Below are positions 20,997 through 30,680 of a stretch of DNA of 64,000 nt, in pieces (the stretch's first letter is position 1; each line of letters opens with the position of its first letter). Location: assembly GCF_000348985.1 (NCBI RefSeq), contig NC_035925.1, forward strand, positions 496,001 through 560,000, written 5' to 3'. Both the position numbers and the translations under genes were made by a program. The stretch is from Huiozyma naganishii CBS 8797. Lineage: Eukaryota > Ascomycota > Saccharomycetes > Saccharomycetales > Saccharomycetaceae. Under the pieces are notes generated by a model that was not told the DNA's origin, made no database searches, and saw only the letters and a list, made by a program, of their open reading frames with translations.

Positions 20997-21551
20997 ATGT
21001 CTCACACGATCTCCAAGGCTATCAAATTTGATCCGCTCAAGAACAAACTGCTTACCGTTGGTGCTGGATGCTACTGGGGTACCGAACACATGTACCGGAA
21101 GCACCTTGCGGATAAGATGGTTGACTGCAAAGTTGGGTTTGCAAACGGTAACGAGGCTAAGCAGGATTCTGCAGATGGCATCTCATATAAACGAGTGTGT
21201 TCTGGGGACACTAACTTTGTTGAAGTTTTGCAGATCTCATACGATCCTCATGTCGTATCGTTGAGCGAACTTGTTGGGTTTTTCTTCCGGATCCACGACC
21301 CGACGACTTTGAACAGTCAGGGCCCAGATATGGGGACCCAGTACCGTAGTGCGCTGTATGCTCATTCGTCCGAGGATTTGAACGAGTTGGAGGCACTGAA
21401 GAAGGAATGGCAGGGGAAGTGGCAGGGGAAGATTGTTACTGAGGTGGAGATGATCAAGAACTATTACGACGCTGAGGAATATCATCAGATATACCTGGAT
21501 AGGAACCCTGATGGGTACGCCTGTCCTACACACTACTTGAGAGACTTGTAG
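20997..21551 (+). CDS. MXR1: Methionine-S-sulfoxide reductase Mxr1 (MsrA)
   Basis: Cytosolic MsrA that reduces methionine-S-sulfoxide in proteins. The product is 184 residues, the same as in S. cerevisiae. The catalytic motif GCYWGTEH places Cys25 at the active site, and other MsrA blocks are KVGFANG, FFRIHDPTTLNSQGPDMGTQYRSA and a Cys-containing C-terminus (YACPTHYLRDL). Only 89 bases separate it from the YEN1 stop, so its promoter is very short or overlaps YEN1. It is convergent with SAH1, as in YER042W-YER043C. Confidence 0.97.
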   Translation: MSHTISKAIKFDPLKNKLLTVGAGCYWGTEHMYRKHLADKMVDCKVGFANGNEAKQDSADGISYKRVCSGDTNFVEVLQISYDPHVVSLSELVGFFFRIHDPTTLNSQGPDMGTQYRSALYAHSSEDLNELEALKKEWQGKWQGKIVTEVEMIKNYYDAEEYHQIYLDRNPDGYACPTHYLRDL

Positions 21552-21838
21552 GTGATACATTGAAGATGGTTTTCATGCCTCGCTTTGCTTTGGTTTACCG
21601 TTGAAGATATTTTATTTGATTTATAAAGATATATATCTCCATTCTAATAATATAGTATGATTGTGCTGGAATATACATGTGATGGGGTCTCAGTAAGGCT
21701 GAACCGACGGGCAAAGCCACCGTAATGATGATGTTGATGAGTTAATACGTTTTGTCGTTTCTCATACTCAAGTTGAAGTGAGGTATCAGAAGTTTAGAAG
21801 TGGGAAAAGAAAGGGAAAGTGTTTCTCAACCAAACAGC

Positions 21839-23188
21839 TTAGTATCTGTAGTGATCGGGCTTGAATGGACCTTCCTCTGGGATACCCAAGTACTCGGATT
21901 GGACTGGGCTCAATTTGGTCAATTGGACACCCAATTTGGCCAAGTGGAACTTGGCGACGGCTTCGTCCAAGATCTTTGGCAGGACGTGCACGCCGACTTC
22001 GAATGGGCCGGTCTTTTGGAATTCGATGTGGTCCTCTCTAAATTGCTTGTCGCCAGACTTGAAAAGGGCAATCTGGGCAAGGACTTGGTTGGAGAAGGAG
22101 CACGACATGACGAACGAGGAGTGACCAGTGGCACAACCCAAGTTGACCAGTCTCCCGTTGGCCAACAAGATGATGTGTTGGCCCGTTGATAGCAAGTAAC
22201 GGTCGACTTGAGGCTTGATGTTGATGCACTCCTTGGCGTTTTCCTTCAACCAGGCGACGTCGATCTCAATGTCGAAGTGACCGATGTTACAAACAATGGC
22301 ATCTTCTTGCATCTTCAAGAAGTGTTCCCCCTTGATGATGTCTCTGCAACCGGTGGTGGTGACGAACACTTGACCTCTTGAGGCGGCGTTCTCCATGTCG
22401 ACAACTTCGTAACCCTCCATGGCGGCCTGTAGAGCGTTGATGGGGTCGATTTCGGTGATAAGGACACGGGCACCCATGCCTCTTAGCGCAGCGGCACAAC
22501 CTTTCCCGACATCACCGTACCCGGCAACAACGGAGACTTTACCGGCCAACATGACATCTGTGGCTCTCTTGATACCGTCGATCAGGGACTCTCTGCACCC
22601 GTACAAGTTGTCGAACTTGGACTTTGTGACGGAGTCGTTCACGTTGATGGCTGGGACCTTTAGAATTCCCTTCTTCATCATTCTGTACAAGTGGTGGACA
22701 CCAGTGGTGGTTTCCTCGGACAACCCGAAACAACCTTCAAGCATGTCTGGGTACTTTTCGTGGACGAAAGAGGTCAAGTCCCCACCATCATCCAAGATCA
22801 GGTTAAGTTTCTTACCGTCCTTGAAGGCGAACAACTGCTGCTCAATACACCAGGTGTACTCCTCCTCGGTCTCACTCTTCCAGGCAAACACAGGAACACC
22901 GGACGCGGCAATGGCAGCGGCAGCGTGGTCCTGCGTGGAGTAGATGTTACAGGAGGACCAGGTGACCTCGGCACCCAAGGCAACCAAAGTCTCGATCAAC
23001 ACGGCGGTCTGGATGGTCATGTGCAGACACCCGGCAACTCTGGCGCCCTTCAATGGCTGCACCTTGGCGTACGCCTCTCTGATGGCCATCAGACCTGGCA
23101 TCTCGTGCTCGGCCAGCTCGATCTCCTTTCTCCCGAAGGCGGCAAGAGAGATATCGGCAATCTTATAGTTCTGGGCTGGGGCAGACAT
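21839..23188 (-). CDS. SAH1: S-adenosyl-L-homocysteine hydrolase
   Basis: Cytosolic NAD-dependent enzyme that splits S-adenosylhomocysteine to adenosine and homocysteine, relieving product inhibition of methyltransferases. From the ATG at 23188 the product is 449 residues, the same as in S. cerevisiae; the frame is open for 21 more codons but that part has no ATG that would fit and no conservation. Seen are the NAD-binding loop [20 protein letters not shown] near 215-234, the substrate loop with [14 protein letters not shown], and the C-terminal FKPDHYRY that closes over the neighbouring subunit. Codon use looks like that of a highly expressed gene. Confidence 0.98.
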   Translation of the reverse strand: MSAPAQNYKIADISLAAFGRKEIELAEHEMPGLMAIREAYAKVQPLKGARVAGCLHMTIQTAVLIETLVALGAEVTWSSCNIYSTQDHAAAAIAASGVPVFAWKSETEEEYTWCIEQQLFAFKDGKKLNLILDDGGDLTSFVHEKYPDMLEGCFGLSEETTTGVHHLYRMMKKGILKVPAINVNDSVTKSKFDNLYGCRESLIDGIKRATDVMLAGKVSVVAGYGDVGKGCAAALRGMGARVLITEIDPINALQAAMEGYEVVDMENAASRGQVFVTTTGCRDIIKGEHFLKMQEDAIVCNIGHFDIEIDVAWLKENAKECINIKPQVDRYLLSTGQHIILLANGRLVNLGCATGHSSFVMSCSFSNQVLAQIALFKSGDKQFREDHIEFQKTGPFEVGVHVLPKILDEAVAKFHLAKLGVQLTKLSPVQSEYLGIPEEGPFKPDHYRY

Positions 23189-23946
23189 AGTCGTGTGTGT
23201 TTGTGTACGTGTTTGTGCGTGTGAGACTACCACGACGGGACCAATTGACACCGAATAACCTCGAGACTCAACCGCACCTGCTCTTGCGATGCTCTCGTTT
23301 TATAACAGAAAATTTTTCACTTTTACGAAATTTCTTTTTCCCGTCGTTTTTCGTCAAAAATGACGTATTTCAAGTTTTTCCGGTTCGGGGCGCGTGCCTG
23401 CAAAGTGGGGTACCGGATTTAAGGGCGGAGACTGCGGGACCGGGAACTGGTTTCTTGCTGGCGCGGGTTGCAGGCGGGCTGTCGAGGTGCATTTTGACGG
23501 GAGGATCAACAACGGGGTTGGGAGGCGGTTCGCTCGAGGAATAGGCGCACGGGTGTCTCCCGACCGCACAGCGTGCACTCACCCACTACGCTTAGCTAAG
23601 GAGATGGTTCCCAGGGTGATATTTCACGGAAAGAAGAAAAATTGAAAATTTCCAAAAAAAAAAAAGAAGAAATTGCAGACAACACTGACAGAAGGAGGTA
23701 GGTAGGTAGATTCAGAGTTGCCAAGACATAGACGTAAAGACGGAGCGACGCAGAGGTTGACGAGAAAGTTTTTGTATACGTTCTCAGAGAGTGACGGGAA
23801 GTGTGCTGATTCCTTTTTTTTTTTTTTCCGGTCCTAACACAGTGACAAGACAAGAGTATCTGAGCAGATACAACAGACAACTACGAAACGAAACCACACA
23901 CACACACACACATTCTATATTCACACGGGGAATAGTTTATAACTAG
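23189..23946. promoter_or_regulatory. Divergent SAH1-SAP promoter region
   Basis: A 758-base spacer with no convincing gene. The SAH1-proximal part has AAAATTTTTC-type tracts near 23310. A GC-rich centre (23380-23580) opens on both strands by chance. A-rich and T-rich tracts lie at 23630-23665 and 23815-23828, and a (CA)9 repeat at 23895-23912 lies just upstream of the SAP start. Confidence 0.45.
23895..23912 (+). repeat. (CA)9 microsatellite
   Basis: Nine perfect CA units, 35 bases before the SAP gene start, in its 5' leader. Confidence 0.9.
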
Positions 23947-26313
23947 ATGTCCGCGTGGCCGTTTGGACAAAGTGTCTCGTCGAGCAGCGGCGGGCCTAAA
24001 GAGGATGTTAAGAGTATACTCGCGCGGTACTTCCAGAAACTGCAAGATGACGAGACAGCGCTCGACGAGAGCTCGATAGAGCAAGTGCTCAGTCTGCGGG
24101 ACGATGACACGCTCGCATTGCTTGAGCAGCGGCAGGATAGCTCGCTGATAGATTTTTTGGTGTTTGCGTTTTTCTACAAACTGGAGGACAGTGCTACAGG
24201 TGGGCACGCTGCGACGAAGGTGCCGCATCTACAGTACTTGCTGGAGCAGCTGCTTGTGGCGGCACCAGCTGGAGATTGGCCAAGGGCCAACGTGATCGCC
24301 GATTTCCTGTCAATCGACAACTGCGTCCTCATAGACGAGCTGGTCAAGAATTTTGCCTATTTGGATACGATCTGGTCGCTCCTGCAGTTTGTGAACCAGG
24401 AGGAGAATTTGCCCCTTACTGCCATCTTCCTGAAAATCAACGAGAATCTTTTGTTCGCTAGACACCAGGAGTACCTCAACTACATCAAGCTGAGGCCAGA
24501 GCTCGTGGACGATATGCTTGCCCACGTCACAATAACCCCGCTAATGGACTTCTTCCTGAAGATCGTTGGGTCAGACAAGATCGAGCAACCAACAGGGATC
24601 CTGGAACACGTCGCAGCGCAGTCGTTCATCCCAAAGTGTCTCCAGTTCTTCAACAACGAGAGGTTCGACTCAGCTGTTCAAAACAGCGTTGCGGACTTGC
24701 TGAAGACGCTCATCACCATATCTGCAAACGCACCCATCGACGAAATCTCTATTGGACCAAACATCCTTACAAGACAACTTGTCTCCCCACAGTGCATAGA
24801 CCAACTGGTCGATATCATCCTATTACAGCGCGGCACAGCATTGAACGTCACGATATCAGTCGTCATTGAACTCATCAGGAAAAACAACTCGGATTATGAT
24901 CAAGTCAACTTACTCAGTACTACGCTCGAGGAGAACTACCCAACGGATAGAGATCCAATTTACCTCGGCCACCTTTTGGGTAAATTCACGGAAAAATTGC
25001 CCCAACTATTCCAAATCATAGATAACATCGACAATCAATCGGAAGTGTCTGAAAACCAAATTGGCGAAATTTTCAAACCTTTGGGCTTTGAAAGGTTCAA
25101 AATTGTGGAGTTAATTGCAGAGTTGTTGCACTGCTCTAACATGGGACTCATGAACTCCAAGAGAGCCCGGAGGATAGCTCGTAAAAGAGATGCCATTCGG
25201 AGGAAAGACGAACAAATCCATGAAAATCTCGTCGACCTGAAACTCGATGACATCACAGCTACCAATACCCAAGATGAGGATACAATTTCTAACGACAGTA
25301 ACGACAAGAATCTTAACAGCAGTAATAATAATAGTAATAGTAATGACAGTAATAAATCAAAAAGTAATGATAATGACAATAATAAAAATAACAATAGTAA
25401 CGACAGGAAAATGAATAAAGAAACTCATGGGGACGTGGTTGTGCAAAGTGAGGAAGATGACGACGATGACGACGACGAAGAAGTTGACGAATCGTTTGAT
25501 ATACCGTATGTGAACGCAAACCAGAATGAGAAACTCAGAACGAAACCAACGTTAGGAGATTTTTTCAAGATTACACTATACGATAACCAAATTGTGCCTA
25601 AGATTTTGCTGCTGTTTCTAAACTACCCATGGAACAACTTCTGGCACAACGTCGTGTTTGATATCATTCAACAGATATTCAATGGGAGAATGGACTTCTC
25701 CTACAATTCGTTCATAGTGTTCTCCATTTTCGACACTTTACAGTCGTATCAGTTCAATGGTTTGGAACCAAAGATGAATTTCCAAATCACGAATAACTTC
25801 ATCCTGACAGGTTACAAAAATTCGTACAAATTCTACGAATCGCACCATATGAACTTGGGATACATGGGCCACATCGTCCTGATAGCGGAGGAGATTGTCA
25901 AATTCTCAAAATTGTACAAAGTCGAACTCATATCTCCACGGATTTTTGAATTGCTCCAGGAGAACGAATGGAAAGTCTACGCGGAACAGGTCCTGAACGA
26001 TACAAGATTGATGTATTCCAAGATCTTGGGTGGGGGTACCTATGTCGACGACGGGAACGGCAACATCATCCCCCAGTTTCCCTCAGACACAGCATCTGTT
26101 TTGTCTTCATCAGACGCCGGTTCAGATGGAGGAGGACTCGTAAACATTGAAGACCTAGAGGAAGAACTAACCACAGAGTCCGACCTCCATGAGAAACTGC
26201 GGACGATGTTGCTGTCCCGCTCAGAGGAGGAAGTCGACGAGAGGAACAAAGAAAAAGGTGTAATTATCCTGGGACCACCACCATCAGCATCAGCGGATAC
26301 ATCAACAGAATAA
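23947..26313 (+). CDS. SAP4/SAP155: SIT4 phosphatase-associated protein (Sap4/Sap155 type)
   Basis: SAPS-domain regulatory partner of the PP2A-like phosphatase Sit4, acting in G1 progression and TORC1 nitrogen signalling. The product is 788 residues, closer to Sap4 (818) than to Sap155 (1002). The start MSAWPFGQS is typical of the family, and the helical SAPS domain fills residues 1-425 and resumes near 525-690 (LGDFFKITLYDNQIVPKILLLFL, YPWNNFWHNVVFDIIQQIFNG). Between them (about 432-518) is an Asn/Ser/Asp/Lys run followed by a block of acidic residues. Its neighbour ERJ5 makes it positionally SAP155 (YFR040W-YFR041C); Sap4 and Sap155 are duplicates, so one name cannot be chosen by eye. Confidence 0.9.
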   Translation: MSAWPFGQSVSSSSGGPKEDVKSILARYFQKLQDDETALDESSIEQVLSLRDDDTLALLEQRQDSSLIDFLVFAFFYKLEDSATGGHAATKVPHLQYLLEQLLVAAPAGDWPRANVIADFLSIDNCVLIDELVKNFAYLDTIWSLLQFVNQEENLPLTAIFLKINENLLFARHQEYLNYIKLRPELVDDMLAHVTITPLMDFFLKIVGSDKIEQPTGILEHVAAQSFIPKCLQFFNNERFDSAVQNSVADLLKTLITISANAPIDEISIGPNILTRQLVSPQCIDQLVDIILLQRGTALNVTISVVIELIRKNNSDYDQVNLLSTTLEENYPTDRDPIYLGHLLGKFTEKLPQLFQIIDNIDNQSEVSENQIGEIFKPLGFERFKIVELIAELLHCSNMGLMNSKRARRIARKRDAIRRKDEQIHENLVDLKLDDITATNTQDEDTISNDSNDKNLNSSNNNSNSNDSNKSKSNDNDNNKNNNSNDRKMNKETHGDVVVQSEEDDDDDDDEEVDESFDIPYVNANQNEKLRTKPTLGDFFKITLYDNQIVPKILLLFLNYPWNNFWHNVVFDIIQQIFNGRMDFSYNSFIVFSIFDTLQSYQFNGLEPKMNFQITNNFILTGYKNSYKFYESHHMNLGYMGHIVLIAEEIVKFSKLYKVELISPRIFELLQENEWKVYAEQVLNDTRLMYSKILGGGTYVDDGNGNIIPQFPSDTASVLSSSDAGSDGGGLVNIEDLEEELTTESDLHEKLRTMLLSRSEEEVDERNKEKGVIILGPPPSASADTSTE

Positions 26314-26592
26314 ATGAATTTCTATCCACTCTGCTATACACGTTACTATCTTGTAAAAAAAAATCGTACCAATGGCCTTCACAGAAGGAACTTCCACAAT
26401 AGCATTTTACCCACAGAGATCGATCCAGGAGTTTTACTCTAGGAACTATTTGCATTATTTCGATCTGTTGTATATGTATCTATAGACATATGTAGTGGAA
26501 AAATATAGGTACGGCATGTTATTATCTATCCGTTCATTATGGCATTTTTTTTCGATTGTAGTTGACCTCTGCCTTAAAATGGAGCAAGTTGT
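26314..26592. other. Spacer between convergent SAP and ERJ5
   Basis: A 279-base AT-rich region with the 3' ends of two convergent genes, including TATGTATCTATAGACATATG-like efficiency elements near 26465-26490. No gene seen. Confidence 0.4.
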
Positions 26593-27372
26593 TCAATTCT
26601 TCTTTAATTTGGTATCCACCTTGGTGTCTGCAGCATCTTTCGTCCGATGAATCTTTCTCATCACCCACTTGGGAAATTTGAAGAAGAATGAATCGTAAAC
26701 GGTGGGTAGCGGGATCGTATCCGGTGAAACCAGTTCCTCCGTACCATCCTCCTCTATCAGGTACACTTCTCCGAGCTTCAACAGCAACTGCTTAGTAGGC
26801 TCCTCGGGCCCCCTTTGGAAAGTCAACCGTTTCGTGCCCAGCCCATTAGTGTCGTCGTATTGCTTGCAGTCTAAAATGAAACTGTCAATGCGTCTCCTGT
26901 TAGAAGTGTACTGCAACTTCAAAATGTAGTAGTGGATGACACTCACTGCAACGTATACAAACGCTGCAAGAAACCACGTCTGCGGTTTGAACCTAGTGAA
27001 GAAAAACCCACCTTTTTGAAAGTCGTAGTCCGGGAACCCGTTCTTCCAGTAGTAATCGTACGTCTTCCGCTTCTCATCATTGGCGAGAATCTGCGTTGCA
27101 AGGTTTAACCGAGCATAAAGAGTCTTATATTTCGGGTTCTTATCCGGATGGTACTTCTTCGATAGTCTCCGCAGATTTTTCGTGATCTCTTTAGACGTTG
27201 ACTTCTTCAAATTTGGCAGCTTCAGAAACTTGTACAGGTTCATCTCGGGCCCGTATTTATCCTCCAGCGATTTTTGCAGTTGGAAGATCTCCACCTCATC
27301 TGCGGTAAAGGCCTTCACAACTGCAAACAGCACAACTAGTGACAGTAGCACTGTGTGGACACGAAGAAACAT
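26593..27372 (-). CDS. ERJ5: ER membrane J-domain protein Erj5
   Basis: Type I ER membrane Hsp40 that supports folding in the ER lumen. The product is 259 residues (295 in S. cerevisiae). A signal peptide occupies about 1-21, and the lumenal J domain has HPD at 75-77 (SKKYHPDKNP). A membrane span lies at about 132-150 (WFLAAFVYVAVSVIHYYIL), and the cytosolic tail ends in lysines (TKLKKN). It is divergent from KEG1 with a 175-base spacer, matching YFR041C-YFR042W. Confidence 0.92.
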   Translation of the reverse strand: MFLRVHTVLLSLVVLFAVVKAFTADEVEIFQLQKSLEDKYGPEMNLYKFLKLPNLKKSTSKEITKNLRRLSKKYHPDKNPKYKTLYARLNLATQILANDEKRKTYDYYWKNGFPDYDFQKGGFFFTRFKPQTWFLAAFVYVAVSVIHYYILKLQYTSNRRRIDSFILDCKQYDDTNGLGTKRLTFQRGPEEPTKQLLLKLGEVYLIEEDGTEELVSPDTIPLPTVYDSFFFKFPKWVMRKIHRTKDAADTKVDTKLKKN

Positions 27373-27547
27373 GGCACCAATGGATTGTGATCGTTGAACT
27401 TATTCCTCCCTCCTCTTCTACAGGGATCCAACAGTAACTACCTGTGCGTAGCTAGATGTTTCACAATATATCGAAAACTTTTCAAATCAAAGAGTTGCAC
27501 AAGTTCAATCTGGGTGAGGGGATGCTGTCGTGAGAAAACCAGTGGGA

Positions 27548-28144
27548 ATGACGCGGATCATCAACAGACTGTACATCTATTATCAATTGTCGACCAGTGT
27601 GCTGTTTCTGGCACTGTTCGCACGCTGGGCGGTGCTGTACCCGCTCGTTTCGGGACGGTTTTTACCAGGCGGGATACATGTGTTCCTAATCTCTTTGATT
27701 TGCTACGCCACTGTCGGGGAGTTGCTGTGGTCGTTGAAGTTCCGTCGGGTATCTGGTACATTGAAGTCTGCAACGTTACTGAAGGACGCTAATTTGCTGT
27801 ACTTTTGCCTTGCGATGAACCATATATCAGATTATGACCACTCATTGGTACTGAAGAACATCAGCTACTCGGCATTCATAATCGGGCTGTCTTTGTCCCA
27901 ATGTTACGTCCATGCCACGCAAATGTTCAAGAGGGGGGAACCTCTTTGGTTTAGCGGTTTCCTCAGACGCGTGTACGTTTACATTTTGCTGCCCGTGATG
28001 CACCTCAGCGAGTTCAATCTGTTGCTGCTCAATGTGCAATCCAGTCAATCGATTGAATCTCCGGTGTTGGACATCGTCCACAAAATCGTTCTTGTCTTCT
28101 TTCTCCCCCTCGCCTGTGTTGCTTGGCGGAAAGCGATGGTGTAA
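27548..28144 (+). CDS. KEG1: ER membrane protein Keg1 (beta-1,6-glucan synthesis)
   Basis: Essential ER integral membrane protein that binds Kre6 and is needed for beta-1,6-glucan. From the ATG at 27548 the product is 198 residues (200 in S. cerevisiae); the frame also opens six codons earlier at a GTG. About four hydrophobic spans are visible (around 14-30, 37-55, 95-115 and 175-190). A family-like block is YPLVSGRFLPGGIH. The name rests mainly on length, topology and its place between ERJ5 and IRC6. Its stop is only 31 bases from the convergent IRC6 stop. Confidence 0.85.
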   Translation: MTRIINRLYIYYQLSTSVLFLALFARWAVLYPLVSGRFLPGGIHVFLISLICYATVGELLWSLKFRRVSGTLKSATLLKDANLLYFCLAMNHISDYDHSLVLKNISYSAFIIGLSLSQCYVHATQMFKRGEPLWFSGFLRRVYVYILLPVMHLSEFNLLLLNVQSSQSIESPVLDIVHKIVLVFFLPLACVAWRKAMV

Positions 28145-28175
28145 GCGTGGGGGAGGATATCCACCAACTCAACCA

Positions 28176-28808
28176 TTATATACGTTTAGCTATTTGTTCA
28201 GCCAAGCTCATTGCATACCTCTGGGACTCCTCATCGTCCGACATATCTTGACAGCGGAGCCTGGCCTCCCGCATTAGTGTGATTAGTTCATCCATGTCCG
28301 CGGGCTCCTGCTCGAGCCGGTCTGTGCCAGGCCAAGTGTGGACATCAAGAATTTCCTTGAGGCGGGCAGCCCCGCTCTTCTCGTTGAGTTCACGATCCCT
28401 GGCGGTCTCCTCGAGTTGTACTACTTCCCAGGGCAAGGGCAGTTCCCGATCATCCACAGACTCTCGTTTATCCAACCACACAAGAAACATGTCATCTGTA
28501 CTCAAACTGTTTGCGATTCTTTGCGAGTGGTGATCACCGGTAGCAATGCCTGTTCTTACTAAGATCACGCCGGCAAGTGCATCTCTCAATACCGCACAGT
28601 CGTCTGATGTGAACTCCTCTATCCACTCGTCCAAATCATCGTACTCGTCCACGTAAAGATCAAATGTCTCCGAGTAGTATTTAGTAGTCCACGTTAAGTC
28701 GCTGTATATCGGTGTTTCACCAGTGATACCATCTCCAAATACGTCCGTCAGCCAACGGGTGTTCTGGGCACCACGTTCCTCCAACACGACAAGCACTTTA
28801 TCCCTCAT
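28176..28808 (-). CDS. IRC6: Clathrin-traffic protein Irc6 (p34/AAGAB-like)
   Basis: Soluble G-domain-like protein that interacts with Ypt31 and adaptor complexes in clathrin-mediated traffic; relative of mammalian p34. The product is 210 residues (237 in S. cerevisiae). The N-terminus MRDKVLVVLEERGAQ lies where a P-loop would be in a GTPase, but no GxxxxGK(S/T) is present. The central block EYDDLDEWIEEF and the later LAGVILVRTG follow the family pattern, and the C-terminus is helical. Identification depends strongly on position between KEG1 and DUG1. Confidence 0.83.
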   Translation of the reverse strand: MRDKVLVVLEERGAQNTRWLTDVFGDGITGETPIYSDLTWTTKYYSETFDLYVDEYDDLDEWIEEFTSDDCAVLRDALAGVILVRTGIATGDHHSQRIANSLSTDDMFLVWLDKRESVDDRELPLPWEVVQLEETARDRELNEKSGAARLKEILDVHTWPGTDRLEQEPADMDELITLMREARLRCQDMSDDEESQRYAMSLAEQIAKRI

Positions 28809-28967
28809 TGGTTGCTGCTTTGCGTTTGGCGAAGAGTGTACTCGTCGGTAAATGAGACGATGAAACTTTTACTGTCTTTAACACCAACAGGTTATGTTAC
28901 TCGTATGAACAGTCTATATGTAACAAGAATATATCCCCACTGTGAGGGTGAGCCCCCTCGGCCGAGC

Positions 28968-30401
28968 TTAGATCTCCTTGGAGTCAGCGTAGTAGTGCAA
29001 GTACGCACCCATCAACTTGATACCTTGGATGAAGTTGCTGATGTCCAGCTTCTCGTTGATCGAATGGGCACCGTCGTCACCTCTGCCCATTGGCAAAAGA
29101 AGCACGCTGCACTTCAGTTTCTGCTCAAACGCCAGAGTGATTGGGATGGACCCTCCCTCTCTTGTCAGATCTGGCTCTACGCCGTAGACGAGTTCGGTGG
29201 CCTTCGCGGCTGCGGTGAATTGCGCGTTGAATGGGTTGGACACCCAGTAGGCGCCGTCGTGGATCAACTCTGCGGTACATCTGTTTGGGGATCCCAAAGT
29301 CTCGAAGTACTTATGACAGTGGTCGATGACCAGTTTGTCCAACTTCNNNNNNNNNNNNNNNNNNNNCGAGAACTTACCGATGGCCTTTGCTGGGATGACG
29401 GTCTTGGCACCTTGGCCTGCAAATGCACCTTCGATACCGTGCAGGGACAGTGAAGGGAACCTCCATCTGTGCATCAGGATGTCCTCCTTCTTCTTGAACA
29501 AAGAGGTGTGAGACCCAGAGGCCTTGTCGAACTCCTCCAGGGAGAAGTCGATCTTTTCGTAGATCTTCTTCTCCTCGGCAGTCACTGGGGCGACCATCTC
29601 GTCGACTCCATCAATCAGGATTTTCCCCTGGGAGTTCACCAAGGACGACATAACCTGTACAAGGTCTGTCATGGGTTCAGCGATGCAACCACCAAAGACA
29701 CCGGAGTGCAAGTCAGCCTTGGGCCCCTCCACTGTGACTTGGTAGTAGTTGACGCCTCTCAACCCGTACGTAAGCACGGGTTTCTTGGTACCCAGCCAGT
29801 AGTTATCCGAGATACAAACAGCGTCGACATCTTTAAAGTAGGCGGATGCTTCTCTCTCTATTAGCTCCTCCAACCCTAGGGACCCGGACTCCTCCATACC
29901 TTCAAAGCAGGTAATCAGGTTCACGGGCAACTCTAGGCCAATTTCCCTGTGGGCTCTCACCACGTGCAACCACCCGGTCAGCGGACCAGTGTCATCCGTG
30001 GACCCTCTCCCCTTCAACAACCCTTTCTTCTCGTCTACGACAAGCTCAAAGGGCTCCGTGTCCCACCCGTCCTCCTTGGCGGCAGGCTGAACGTCGTAGT
30101 GTCCGTACACAAGGACAGTCTTCTTCGCTGGGTCGGACCCGTAACGGGCCAAAACAACAGGTGGTAATTCGAGGTCAGGGTTCTGCACTGGTGGAGGCTG
30201 CTTCCCAAGGGGTTTCAAAGTGACATCCTGGAACCCAAGGTCATTCAATTGACCCGCCAAGAAATGAGCCTTCTTCACCACCTCCGGTCTCAGTGTCTCG
30301 TCCCCTGAAACGGCAGGGATCGCAACAGCCTTCGCCAAAACCTCGATGAACTCTGGCTTCAGCGAGTCCACTTTCTCAAACAGCTTGTCAAACTTACTCA
30401 T
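28968..30401 (-). CDS. DUG1: Cys-Gly metallodipeptidase Dug1, interrupted by an assembly gap
   Basis: M20-family cytosolic dipeptidase that cleaves Cys-Gly in glutathione turnover. From the ATG at 30401 the frame reads 477 residues (481 in S. cerevisiae). Metal and catalytic blocks seen are YGHYDVQPA, GRGSTDDTGPL, FEGMEESGS and GRGDDGAHSINEKL. Twenty N bases at 29347-29366 fall between KFS and KLDKLV. In S. cerevisiae that interval is about three residues longer than the N tract allows, so the real gap is probably near 30 bases and the N count is a placeholder. The frame continues 51 codons upstream to a GTG, without conservation. Confidence 0.95.
   Translation of the reverse strand: MSKFDKLFEKVDSLKPEFIEVLAKAVAIPAVSGDETLRPEVVKKAHFLAGQLNDLGFQDVTLKPLGKQPPPVQNPDLELPPVVLARYGSDPAKKTVLVYGHYDVQPAAKEDGWDTEPFELVVDEKKGLLKGRGSTDDTGPLTGWLHVVRAHREIGLELPVNLITCFEGMEESGSLGLEELIEREASAYFKDVDAVCISDNYWLGTKKPVLTYGLRGVNYYQVTVEGPKADLHSGVFGGCIAEPMTDLVQVMSSLVNSQGKILIDGVDEMVAPVTAEEKKIYEKIDFSLEEFDKASGSHTSLFKKKEDILMHRWRFPSLSLHGIEGAFAGQGAKTVIPAKAIGKFSXXXXXXXKLDKLVIDHCHKYFETLGSPNRCTAELIHDGAYWVSNPFNAQFTAAAKATELVYGVEPDLTREGGSIPITLAFEQKLKCSVLLLPMGRGDDGAHSINEKLDISNFIQGIKLMGAYLHYYADSKEI
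29347..29366. other. Assembly gap (20 N) inside DUG1
   Basis: A run of 20 undetermined bases. It keeps the reading frame only because 20 N happens to fit; true length and content are unknown. Confidence 0.99.
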
Positions 30402-30680
30402 CGTGAACGTGCGTCTCTGTATGGGTGCAATCACTGATACCAACCCACGTAGGAACATCCAATTGACCCAAGATAAAAGAGAGCAGACACGAAGACAACA
30501 ACAACACAGCAAAGAACTGCTGAAACCTGCTGCTTCCCTCCTCTTCAACTTCACGATTTATATATACTTCAAAAAAAGATAAGATAAAAAAATGTGTCAC
30601 AAAATAACGTCTAAAGATCGACGAAGTTCGAAGAAGAGTCAGAGTTTTGAGGGCAGCATTGTTGGACGGTCCGTGTGCTG

